Assembly: GCA_016213845.1 (NCBI GenBank)
Contig: JACQZN010000016.1
Location: 35,204-99,203, forward strand
Direction of reading: 5' to 3'
From: Candidatus Wallbacteria bacterium
GTDB taxonomy: Bacteria; Muiribacteriota; UBA6191; JACPRK01
DNA: 64,000 bases
This document shows, piece after piece, positions 9,201 through 17,116 of the stretch (its first letter is position 1; every line of letters starts with the position of its first letter). Under the pieces are notes generated by a model that did no database searches, was not told the origin of the DNA, and saw nothing but the letters and a program-made list of their open reading frames with translations. The position numbers were made by a program, and so were the translations under genes.

Positions 9201-9816
9201 TCTTCGGGACCTCACCCGCCGCCCGATCTCCTTCCGGTTCCAGCCAGCTCCGGCTCCAGGCGGCCAGGGAGTCGGTACTGCCCCGGTCGATCCACTGCCG
9301 CAAGGGACACGAGCGGCCCATGTACGCGTGAGCGCGACCGTCTCGCGGCCGGATGGGCACGCTCACGCCTCCCCATTTCGGCTCGAAAGACAGGAAGTCG
9401 CTCTCGACGACCCAGGCCTCGGACGTGGCCGCGCTATCTGTGACCCGGACGACCAGCCAGCGGTTCGGCGCCGGCAGGAACATCGCTGGCGCCCGCGAGG
9501 AGGAAGCCCCGTCACGTTCGACACCGGGCGCTGAGTCGCCGGTCAAGCTGTTTGCCCTCGATCGGTCCACGACGATCCCCGTATCCAGAGGACGCGGCAA
9601 CGCCCAGTGCAGATGGATGCCGACGTCCTCATCCGTCGCCAGGCGCCTGGGTAGACGCATCACGCGCTCGGGCCGGTACTCCAGAGCCGTGAGCCGGGAG
9701 AAGTCGACATGAGCGCCGGCCAGGACCGTGGAACCCACGTCCTTGGCACCGAGGCACATCGCCTCGACGTCGAGCGGCACGACGATGCCCTCCGGCTCTC
9801 GCCCAGCGCGCTTCAT
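6229..9816 (-). CDS. Large uncharacterised cytoplasmic protein with LHWALP motif, DUF6603 cassette
   Basis: 1,195 residues, start MKRAGREPEGIVV, overlapping the preceding stop by four bases. Residues about 66–76 carry DVGIHLHWALP, followed near residue 115 by LPAPNRWLVVRV. From memory, the pair 'hLHWaLPd-Lt-G' plus 'vPnRWlvvR' recurs in large hypothetical proteins of actinobacteria and myxobacteria encoded in similar cassettes; I cannot give a family name. Residues about 345–500 contain helical, charged stretches and the remainder is mixed alpha/beta. There is no signal peptide, membrane segment or nucleotide-binding loop. Its size and position suggest a scaffold or structural subunit. Function is unknown; existence as a gene is very secure because the frame is long and coupled at both ends. 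Confidence 0.8.
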   Translation of the reverse strand: MKRAGREPEGIVVPLDVEAMCLGAKDVGSTVLAGAHVDFSRLTALEYRPERVMRLPRRLATDEDVGIHLHWALPRPLDTGIVVDRSRANSLTGDSAPGVERDGASSSRAPAMFLPAPNRWLVVRVTDSAATSEAWVVESDFLSFEPKWGGVSVPIRPRDGRAHAYMGRSCPLRQWIDRGSTDSLAAWSRSWLEPEGDRAAGEVPKKLTAAGWGDPAFAAYYPSCRNVFGFHDPLLGADGKRLLDGRYGYLIVGWHRDADDDVVLGIGSRWADLQLPKVPWALPNNVSLEGLPKGTRSFYRGWALAVEWKDTAAPFSARPPNTRLALGNSAPEAYSALLASDVADAVEKHETERLLNALIAGLDDSMSAIDKGKAHVDAELHALRFLPSDGGTNWIARAKRKPTQHGPESQVEEFPPLPANLAEAAALLSTVQRQLDYARRRFTACRRRVLDSVSILEQMAWDPKSCTADETSWSPIRVQLHDRLDRDLAELYSIDLTALRRSLDLAGRSARAALETAPDHEIVPVPGPRFWRPRDPVLAVSQEEIRVGEREPSGVPPEGYQEAPSDFLRCKLVSQLDDSARARELADRLQFRVLPHAGACTALLAELVRRSEESPSKALADGRGTWLPFFASWSAKLNPVHPILPPKGAYEADVLEKGWHAGGDQEDEVFAELYSDSARKLESELRLEGLGLVETTLVRGMATRLATKLEELPRKLPESVAPNPANPVVTFPLTGFHDLLLMRQPVIRLALDERIELLHLQGRPKWIVEAQVGDALGPNVRFPQFLPLRAGAFSLEHVELIDVFGRVAAVPAANATVAASLAGPGPARAPANLAVLPPRLGVPARLAFRWKVSDPSSPGPFLDSQHHHAPSSPVSGWLIPSRLEKALVVCTHDGEISGLLREPEKAVATAHFEPAPGLSREEALRGLRKPLREMIEGLEGSPLEELLEKLDREIDDIVPELDTAVRGSSAVMGRPLAVVTAELGVDLKGDWAPRRLAVCNPLEAAEGDAGFRAIRIPVLLGDPTRKNDGLAGYFVAGDPLTATALRTPARPLNTVGGKLQTPLTLTASNGRDNRVRLTMLVDPDAPVHATTGIFPVKGVSIPPALYRTAAKKLGLLFGCGPILFPAEGGWNLPLPAIEGQSWFMTRETGKDAKWSSVGAPGKLQACAELPTVEELAGRIWLTLRTKDVPGEPERQ

Positions 9817-11603
9817 CGCGCCACCTCGAATGACACCATGGACTCCTCTTGTGACAGCTCGCTCGCGATCTCGGCACTGCCACGCTTATCCGCCGTGAGC
9901 TTCACCTTGCATCCGTAGTGCCCTGCTTCCGGCGGCAGCCCGACCTTCACACAGTTGAACCGCACCTCCGCCAGGAAGAGCAGCACGTCCGGCGCTATCT
10001 TGGCGCAGCGCAGAGTCTTCACAGGCGCCTTGTCCCTCTCTGCGAGGACGGTCAGGTTCGGGCATGCCGCGACGAGCTCCGAGCGCAGGAGTATCCCCAT
10101 CGGGCCGCTCTTTCGCCAGCCGGCGATCACATTCGGAGTCCCGATGTCCTTTTCGCCCGAGGAGTGTCTCCCCGCGCTCAGGGCACCGGCGAGCCAGGCG
10201 TCCGCCCAGGCGCGGTCGAGCTCGAAAGGACAGATGTGCTCGGGAAGCAGCATCGTCGCGTCCGGGATCAGGTAGTGCAGCGGCACTCGCTCCAGACACC
10301 ACAAGCCCTCGAGTCGTCGCTGGAGCTCGGGCGCCTCGAAACCCTTCGGGGCAGGTTCGGGCCTGTCGCGATCGAGAGGTCCGGAGCGTTGCCTCGCCGC
10401 GTGGCGCCGCATGTCGGAGCGCACTTTCGCGAGAGTCGACCCGAGATCCCGATCGGCCAGAGCGACCAGCCGGCCCATCTCCCACGCCGCGACGTGCGAC
10501 ACGTCATGGACGGCCGAGCTGGCGTTCGCGGACTTGCGGATCTCCGGGCGCCGTTGCTCCTTCGGTGCGACGTAGGCGGGTTCCTCGGGGCACGGCAGCA
10601 GCGGGCCGCGGAAGCAGTGTCGATCCTCGCCTTCGCCGAACAGGACGAAGCCCTCCCGCTCCAGAGCACTCTGCCCGGGCGTGAGCGTCCCGAACGTCAG
10701 CTCTCGGAGCTTGTCGAGCACCGCTGACGTCGAGACTTCGCCCGGGGTGTGGGTGAAAGACCAGTGGTCGAGGGACAGCAGTCGGACACGGTTCGATTTG
10801 GGGCGGGTCCAGGCCGTCCGCCTTTCGAAGCTGACCAGATGGACCTGGACCTCCACGGCTTCCGGTTTTCCCGTCGAAACGACGTCTGCGACTCGCAGCG
10901 AGTTGAGGACGACGGCGTGGATCTCCGGCGGGGTCTCCTCACCCGCAGGACCCACGGCCGGTGTCCGGCCCGACCCTTCGAGCTCGAGGGCTGCCGGCTT
11001 CTTCGAATCGACGCCGGGCAACACCTGCTGGACGTGAGCCAACCGAGAGAGGTCCTCCTGCCTCGGAGCGAGCTTCTCGAAGTCGTCCCAGTCCATTTCG
11101 AGAGTGCGGCAGGGCAGCTTCTTCTCCCAGCTCGCGACCTGGGTGTGCTCTCCTTGAAAAGCAGGAATCTGGGAGCAAACAGTCTCCGCATCGCCGGATT
11201 CCAGCTTCACCTTCGAGCAGGCGGAAAGGGCGATCAGCCCGAGCCAAGGGCTCGAACCATCCGTCCGGTCTGCATCGAGGCTGCTCCGCTCCCAGGGCCA
11301 ACTGCCCTTCCGAAGCACGATGTGGGGGAAGACGTCGCCGAATGCGCCCCTCGTTCCAGGTATCGGATAGCGGAAGACCACCTCGGGCGGCTGCAGCCGA
11401 TCGGCTCTCACTTCGACGATCAGCTGCTGCGGGGCAACCGAGCCGGACCTGTCCACGCTCTCGTCGGACGGCGTGTCGTCCATTCCGACGGGGTGATTCG
11501 ACTTCAACCAGGGAGTCGTCCGGAGTGTCTGGCGAACGTCCAGCGTGTACGTCCCGGGCTGCGGCAGCCCGGTGAATGCGTCTGCCCTGCGAATCACGGT
11601 CAT
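9813..11603 (-). CDS. Uncharacterised 596-aa protein with 'DVFPHIVL...PWER' motif, DUF6603 cassette
   Basis: 596 residues from ATG 11603 (MTVIRRADAF), whose first bases overlap the stop of the DUF6603 gene (ATGA, 11600–11603). The open frame runs further upstream, but that part lies inside the DUF6603 gene and is not credible. Residues about 75–107 contain FRYPIPGTRGAFGDVFPHIV followed by WPWERSSL. This resembles a 'PPpGs-G-y-dvLPhivL----LPWER' signature I recall from conserved hypothetical proteins near DUF6603 genes. A second conserved-looking part, residues about 430–560, includes LHYLIPDATMLLPEHICPFE. No signal peptide, membrane segment or known catalytic motif. It also overlaps the following gene by four bases. 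A cassette subunit of unknown role. Confidence 0.78.
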   Translation of the reverse strand: MTVIRRADAFTGLPQPGTYTLDVRQTLRTTPWLKSNHPVGMDDTPSDESVDRSGSVAPQQLIVEVRADRLQPPEVVFRYPIPGTRGAFGDVFPHIVLRKGSWPWERSSLDADRTDGSSPWLGLIALSACSKVKLESGDAETVCSQIPAFQGEHTQVASWEKKLPCRTLEMDWDDFEKLAPRQEDLSRLAHVQQVLPGVDSKKPAALELEGSGRTPAVGPAGEETPPEIHAVVLNSLRVADVVSTGKPEAVEVQVHLVSFERRTAWTRPKSNRVRLLSLDHWSFTHTPGEVSTSAVLDKLRELTFGTLTPGQSALEREGFVLFGEGEDRHCFRGPLLPCPEEPAYVAPKEQRRPEIRKSANASSAVHDVSHVAAWEMGRLVALADRDLGSTLAKVRSDMRRHAARQRSGPLDRDRPEPAPKGFEAPELQRRLEGLWCLERVPLHYLIPDATMLLPEHICPFELDRAWADAWLAGALSAGRHSSGEKDIGTPNVIAGWRKSGPMGILLRSELVAACPNLTVLAERDKAPVKTLRCAKIAPDVLLFLAEVRFNCVKVGLPPEAGHYGCKVKLTADKRGSAEIASELSQEESMVSFEVAR

Positions 11604-14600
11604 CGCTGTGCGGCTCCCTTGGACCTGGCGCGAGAAAGGGACCTGGCTCGGAGTCTCTCGCCGTCTGCCTTGCCCCACGTCGTCGTCGCGCTCAGCAACG
11701 AGAGCCGGGGCGTTGGGGCGGGAACGGTGTCTCGATCCGCGTCTCTCACTTGCTTGCCCGCAGCTCGATCTTGAACGGGCAGGGAAGGCTGGCTTGCCGG
11801 GCCGGGCCTGTTCGCCGGCAGCAACCGGAGAAGCGTCGATCGCAACGTCAACCCGGCCGGAGCCGGCGGAGCCACGGCCGCGTCGAGGCGCGGGTCCGGG
11901 CCCTCCGAGACCGACTCGGGAGCGGGCGGCCGCCGGTCGCTCCATAGAGCCGGCGGGGCCGGATTGGAGAAAGCCTCTTGCGAGAAGCCCAGGTTCTTCG
12001 CCAGGTCGGCCCAAGGCGTCTCGGGTTGCGCCGCGCCCTCAGGATCGCCGGGACTCCTCTCGTCCTCACCGGTGGCCTCCCAGCCCTCTCTCGTGATCTC
12101 CAAGTCGGACACGTCCAGCCACTCCCCGACGGGCTGCACGCCGAAGCTCGTGGTTACCGTCTTGCCCTCGATAGGAAGCGGCCCGCACCCGGCTAGAACC
12201 CGCCTGGCCGGGATCGCCGACTGCACGGAGAGCTTCCAGTGGCGGCCCAGGACAAGGACGAGTTTCCTCGTGACGCGACCGTCGGCCAGGATCGCCATTG
12301 CCTCCGGGTTCTCCTCGAATCCCTCCGCGCGGAGGGTCAGGATCTCCTCCTTCTTGGGCAGGAAGCGGACGGCAAAGTCTTCCCAGGAGATCGATTCGGG
12401 GCTTGGCTTGCCCCCGAACGAGATCAGCACCCGTACTCCGGCGACCCGGAACGCGGCATAGCCGGAGAACGGGGGCCCCTCCATGTGCAGCATCGCCTCG
12501 ACGTGAAGCGACAGCTCGATCGTGGTGACCCAGGCGTCGACGTTGACCTCCGCGGCGATGGCGACCCGGATCTTCGCAACGTAGTACAGCGGTGCCCAGG
12601 CGATGAGAAAGTCCGCCTCCGCGATGAAGAAAGCCCGCACCGACCCGCTCTCGCTCCGATAGGACACTTCGAGCCGCCCCCCGGCCATCAGCGCCCGGGA
12701 GGTGATGGCCAGATACGCCGAGGCCTTGATGCTCAGCTGCTTGGTGACCTGCCAGTCCAGCGCGAGACGGGGAACGTCGGGATAGTGAGGCGGCTTCTGG
12801 AATCTCGGATGGTAGCCGCCCAGCGTGAGGGCGAAGTCTCCTCGATTCTCGTCCTGGAACCAGGCCTGGAAGGCGAAACCGCCGCTCAAGTGGCATTCGG
12901 GGTCGAACACGTACGAGCCCGGCACGATCGCGCCCCGGATCCAGAGGTCGCCGTCCTTGACGGAGTACCGGCCCCGGATGGCGATGTCGATGCTGGCGAA
13001 ATGACGCGGCTCAGGAGCCACTTTCTGGTCCTGTTCTGGTCCGGTCTTCTCGGGAAGCTTCGAAGTCACGCGCAACGAGGAGATTCCGAAGAGATCGAAC
13101 TCGACGCTTTCTCCGATCGAAGCAGCGATCACGACGACCGACTGGACCATCACGAACGAGGAGAACCGAACGCCCGCGGCAAACCACAGGTTGTCGGGGG
13201 CCCGTTCCAACACGGCCTCGAAGGCTGCGAGCGTGTCTTCCGGCTTCTCGAACTTCCCCCTCGCTGCCTTCACCAGGGCGAACTCGGGGACCTGTTCCAC
13301 GGATGGCATCAGCAGCTTCGTATCGTGACCCATCCCGCCTGCGAGTCCCTCCACGAAGAAAGCAGGAGGACCTCCGAGGGCCTTCGTGCAGACGCAGTAG
13401 AGGAAGAACGAAGGCCGTCCGTCGCGCATGGAGAAGCTTCCGACAGCCTGCAGCGTCAGCTCCGGGAGGCGAACCAGCGCAGTGCCCGCGTAGGTGTCGG
13501 GCTGCCCGGGTCCACCGGGGCGGCGGACGAGGGCGCCGCTGATCTCGATCGGACCGTTGCGGACGCCGATCGCGAGGCCAAGGATGTACGGCGTGACCGC
13601 CAGGGAGGGCACGTCGACTCGCACGCCGAGGCCGATGACGGCCAGTCGCAGCACTCCCAGATCGAGCGCGGCGTCCAGCGCCACCTGGCCGGCCTTCCGG
13701 TCGCCGGTTAGACCGGGCACCTGGCCGTACCCGATGCGGCTGACATGGAGCGGCCCGATTGTCTTGTTCAGCGCGGACCACGTCAAGCCGGCAGAATCGG
13801 GGGGCGGATCCGGAGCACGGAGTTCCTTTACCGGTTCCTTCGCTCCAGTGGTCGAACCGGCAGTATCACCCGACAGGCGGGCATCGGGCGAATCGAGCTG
13901 CTGCGACGGGCCCTTGCCGGACAGTCTCTGTCGCTCGGGCGTGAGATCCGCGCGGACGTTGAAGCGCTCCCTGAGACGGGCGTCTTTCCATACCGGGTGG
14001 ATCTCGATCCTCTCTAGCTTCTTGGAGAACAGCTCTTGCACGGCATCCGGCTCGGCAAGCTCTTCGTCCTTGGCTGCGTCGCCGGTGCGGGTCTTCAAGT
14101 ACAGCGCGTGAAGGCCGATCGAGAATTCCATCTTTGCCTTCTCGATCAGGTCTCCGACCAGCGGCAAGTCCTTGCTTTGCAACGATGTATCCACCGCGAA
14201 GAGGACCTTCCAGTCCGTCTTTGCCGATTCCTCCGTCTTGTGGCTGATCGCGGCAAACAGCACCTGGACGCCGGGACCCTCCGGAGCGACCGAAAGTGAG
14301 GGCTTTCCGGTCGTGGCATTCTCCGAACGCTTCCCGGCGCCTCCCTTCGAGCCAATCACGAGCGAGCCCGTGGGAACGGGCTTCTTGTCGCGGGAGACTG
14401 TCCGGTTCCGAGCCAGCGTGAGCTCCACCGAGAGCTCCTCGACCACGAGGGCTGTCGTTTCCTCCGCGTAGGCCTCCGGCGGTTGCACGACCGGGACGCT
14501 CTTCTGACTCGATTCCTGCTTGGCCGCCGGTGCGCTCCGGGTGGCGCGCAACAGCTTGCCGAGATCGACCATTCGGGCCGTCCCGCCGAATCGAAACTCG

Positions 14601-16738
14601 GTCGGAGTGATCGCAACACTCAGATCGACCTTGATGTCGTCGCCAAAGGCCAATCGGGCCGTTCCCGTGCTGCCCTGCTTTTCCTCGTTCTTCCCGGCCT
14701 CGGCCTCGTCATCGTCCGAGGCCTCCTTGGAGGGTTGTTCAGCGCTCTCCTTCGGCTCTTGCGCCTGCGCGGCCTCGGGTCGTTGCTGCTTCTCGGAGCT
14801 CCCGCAGATCCGCAGCTCCAGTCCTTCCAGGCGGGTCGAGCCGAAGAGCGGGATGTTTGCGTCGCACTTGAGGACGAATGAGTCACTGGAGTCGTAGTCT
14901 ATGAGGAGCCCGCAGACCTCCGCTTCCTGCAGGTTGGATGGGACGTCCCCATCCATCAGAAGCTGCAGCATTTCGCCGATCCGGAACTGATCGATCGAAA
15001 GCTTGAACCGCTTCTTCGCCACCGGGTTCGGCCCGCGCCCGCTCTCGATCTCGCCCCGGAATCGTGCGCCGCTGCCGAATGCCTTGGGCTCATCCCCCTC
15101 GAGCAGAGCGACCGTTCCCTCCAGTCCGAGACTCCAGGCGCCGCTCTCCACGCCTTCGTAGGCTCCCTCACAAGCAAGCTCGCCAATCGCCACGACGATG
15201 GACTTTCTCCTGGAGTCCCGGGGCCGCTCTACCAGGGTGAAGGTCAGGAACCCCTCGGTCTCGATGCTCACACCCAGCGATTTCTCGCGGTAGTTCGCCG
15301 AAACCTCGACGTCGACCAGGTCGAAGGGCTGGGCTAGCCGTTCCTTCAAATCCAGGACCTTCTGGTCGGCGGCCTCTCCTCTGACGTCCAGCTCCTTGCC
15401 CTTCGGCAGTGGGGTCAAACCCTTGAAGAACTGATCGCCCGCGATCTCCGAGAGTTTTTCATTGCCCGGATCGTTTCTGAGATCGAGCTTCGCGAAGAAG
15501 TCGCCCGAGCGCGTGTCCAGCGATGCCTGCATCGATAGCTTCCGCCATGACCACGAGCCGGAGATCTGGCAATCGAGGCGCGAGTCGCCATTGACCTGCT
15601 CCCAGGTGGCGGTGATGTCGGCCGTCAGCTTGCCGCCGAGCACGTCCCAGGCCGTCTCGTCCTTCGTGCCGATCGTCGCCGATAGCCGGCGCACCGAGAG
15701 CTCGGGACTCCACGGGATTTCGGCAGCAATTCGTTTCACCTGTAGCGCGGAATCAGGAGCTACGAGGGTCTTTGAATCTTTTGAGTCGGCGTCGAGGACC
15801 GGCGAAGCCCCGGCGGCGTAGTCCCTGTCGCCTGCAAGCTCTTTGAGCCAGCCGAGCCGGATGTCCCATCCCGGGTCGACTTGCAGCCGCAGCACCCCGG
15901 CCTCGAGGTCGATCTCGGAGTTGACCGCGACCTCGTGGCGGGCCAGAGTCAGGATGCCGCCGACGGAGATTCGATCGAGCTCTCGGTTCTCGTTGGACAG
16001 GAATGCCCGGACTCCGAAAGAGGTGAGCGTGAGGTTCCAGTCGGAGCCGGGACGCAGCGAGAGGCTCTCGGTTCGGCCACGGTTCCACTCCAGGCAGACG
16101 TAGGCGCTTCCGGCTTCCTCGTCCAGCCAGATGTCCCCGTTGAGCGCGACCGAGAAGCCGAAGATCTTGTCCAGGAAGGCCTTGGCTTGCGGATGGGAGG
16201 CGAGGCTTGCCAGCGCGCCGGTCTTGACGTCCTCCGGAATCGCGAGTGTGAGGCTGCCCTGGACATGGAGGCCGGGCCATCGCTCCGGGTCTTCGGAAAG
16301 CAGGTTGCCTTCCAGGATGCAGGCCGCGCTCTCGGGCAGACGCAGGGACGGCAGATCGTTAACGCCGTAGCCCACGAGCGCAACTGTCGGGTTCCTGACC
16401 GCCAGAACGCTGGCCACCAGAGACTGACGCACGTCCTTCAGGAAGGCGAGCGGGTCCGTCTCCTTCAGGTCCTCCGGAAGGTGGATGAACTCCCGGATAG
16501 CGATCGACCTGTTCGCGTTCAAGCGGGTCCACGCCAGCCCCGTGGTCAGCTCGCCCGAGCGGATCAGGCAACCCGTGAAGTCTACCCGAGTTCCGAACGA
16601 CCCCACATCCTCGAGGACGAACTCGGTGAGCGCCGGCTCCTCGCCGGTCTTTGCCGGCTCCGGATTGGGCAAGGACTTCGCCTTCGGCAAGGCCGGAAGG
16701 TGCAGTCGCCAGGAATCTTGAAAATCGGAGCTGTTCAA
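11600..16738 (-). CDS. DUF6603 domain-containing giant protein, first gene of the cassette
   Basis: 1,712 residues. The region from about residue 950 to 1450 carries the hallmarks I associate with DUF6603: FFVEGLAGGMGHDTKLL (about 1125), WFAAGVRFSSFVMV, GGFAFQAWFQDE, FALTLGGYHPRFQKPPHYP (about 1305), LSIKASAYLAITSRALMAGG, ADFLIAWAPLYYVAKI and HMEGPPFSGYAAFRV. The first 900 residues are a series of amphipathic beta segments, interrupted near 665–700 by an acidic, low-complexity linker (EPKESAEQPSKEASDDDEAE). There is no signal peptide. The assigned start is a TTG at 16738 with a weak ribosome-binding site, so a nearby alternative is possible. DUF6603 has no assigned biochemical role; long beta-strand periodicity suggests a fibre, sheath or lipid-binding groove, but that is speculation. 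It leads a chain of overlapping genes. Confidence 0.85.
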   Translation of the reverse strand: MNSSDFQDSWRLHLPALPKAKSLPNPEPAKTGEEPALTEFVLEDVGSFGTRVDFTGCLIRSGELTTGLAWTRLNANRSIAIREFIHLPEDLKETDPLAFLKDVRQSLVASVLAVRNPTVALVGYGVNDLPSLRLPESAACILEGNLLSEDPERWPGLHVQGSLTLAIPEDVKTGALASLASHPQAKAFLDKIFGFSVALNGDIWLDEEAGSAYVCLEWNRGRTESLSLRPGSDWNLTLTSFGVRAFLSNENRELDRISVGGILTLARHEVAVNSEIDLEAGVLRLQVDPGWDIRLGWLKELAGDRDYAAGASPVLDADSKDSKTLVAPDSALQVKRIAAEIPWSPELSVRRLSATIGTKDETAWDVLGGKLTADITATWEQVNGDSRLDCQISGSWSWRKLSMQASLDTRSGDFFAKLDLRNDPGNEKLSEIAGDQFFKGLTPLPKGKELDVRGEAADQKVLDLKERLAQPFDLVDVEVSANYREKSLGVSIETEGFLTFTLVERPRDSRRKSIVVAIGELACEGAYEGVESGAWSLGLEGTVALLEGDEPKAFGSGARFRGEIESGRGPNPVAKKRFKLSIDQFRIGEMLQLLMDGDVPSNLQEAEVCGLLIDYDSSDSFVLKCDANIPLFGSTRLEGLELRICGSSEKQQRPEAAQAQEPKESAEQPSKEASDDDEAEAGKNEEKQGSTGTARLAFGDDIKVDLSVAITPTEFRFGGTARMVDLGKLLRATRSAPAAKQESSQKSVPVVQPPEAYAEETTALVVEELSVELTLARNRTVSRDKKPVPTGSLVIGSKGGAGKRSENATTGKPSLSVAPEGPGVQVLFAAISHKTEESAKTDWKVLFAVDTSLQSKDLPLVGDLIEKAKMEFSIGLHALYLKTRTGDAAKDEELAEPDAVQELFSKKLERIEIHPVWKDARLRERFNVRADLTPERQRLSGKGPSQQLDSPDARLSGDTAGSTTGAKEPVKELRAPDPPPDSAGLTWSALNKTIGPLHVSRIGYGQVPGLTGDRKAGQVALDAALDLGVLRLAVIGLGVRVDVPSLAVTPYILGLAIGVRNGPIEISGALVRRPGGPGQPDTYAGTALVRLPELTLQAVGSFSMRDGRPSFFLYCVCTKALGGPPAFFVEGLAGGMGHDTKLLMPSVEQVPEFALVKAARGKFEKPEDTLAAFEAVLERAPDNLWFAAGVRFSSFVMVQSVVVIAASIGESVEFDLFGISSLRVTSKLPEKTGPEQDQKVAPEPRHFASIDIAIRGRYSVKDGDLWIRGAIVPGSYVFDPECHLSGGFAFQAWFQDENRGDFALTLGGYHPRFQKPPHYPDVPRLALDWQVTKQLSIKASAYLAITSRALMAGGRLEVSYRSESGSVRAFFIAEADFLIAWAPLYYVAKIRVAIAAEVNVDAWVTTIELSLHVEAMLHMEGPPFSGYAAFRVAGVRVLISFGGKPSPESISWEDFAVRFLPKKEEILTLRAEGFEENPEAMAILADGRVTRKLVLVLGRHWKLSVQSAIPARRVLAGCGPLPIEGKTVTTSFGVQPVGEWLDVSDLEITREGWEATGEDERSPGDPEGAAQPETPWADLAKNLGFSQEAFSNPAPPALWSDRRPPAPESVSEGPDPRLDAAVAPPAPAGLTLRSTLLRLLPANRPGPASQPSLPVQDRAAGKQVRDADRDTVPAPTPRLSLLSATTTWGKADGERLRARSLSRARSKGAAQR

Positions 16739-17116
16739 GCCAGGCTGACCCGTCCTCGCATATCGAGTTGGCCGCCTCCGATTTAGGTCATCGGGCGAAC
16801 CGCGGTCGTGGTCGATCGCGGGCGACGGCTATCTCCATGACGCGTGAATGGAGACTATGGTAACAATTTCGCACAATCAAGTTCGGTGTGCTGCAGCGGG
16901 GCGCTCGGGAGATGCGGAGAGCCGCCGAAGTTCAGGCGCACTCCCGACATCAAGTGGTGGGGTGGGCGTCTCGCCCGCACAATGTCCATGCGGGTTTCCT
17001 GGCAGGCAGTGCCAAGAGGTCTGCATCATCACCCGTAACAAACGTCGACGAATCGAGGGGATAGACCAGCTCCAATGCCTGCGGAACCGTCTTCCCCCCA
17101 GCCTCCAGCCTGACGC
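16739..17116. other. Intergenic region upstream of the DUF6603 cassette
   Basis: 378 bp between the cassette's first gene and the end of the molybdenum-enzyme gene, both on the minus strand. It must hold the cassette promoter, but I see no clear −35/−10 pair. A plus-strand frame runs through it, including the string CPCGFPGRQCQ, which vaguely recalls the Cys-rich C terminus of YifB/ComM-type proteins; the resemblance is too short to call a gene. No large inverted repeat is present. Confidence 0.5.

Noticed and set aside
11600..16738. Phage tail or contractile injection sheath interpretation of the DUF6603 cassette
   Set aside because: No tube, baseplate, spike, AAA+ or sheath motif could be recognised in any of the six genes, so I leave the function open.
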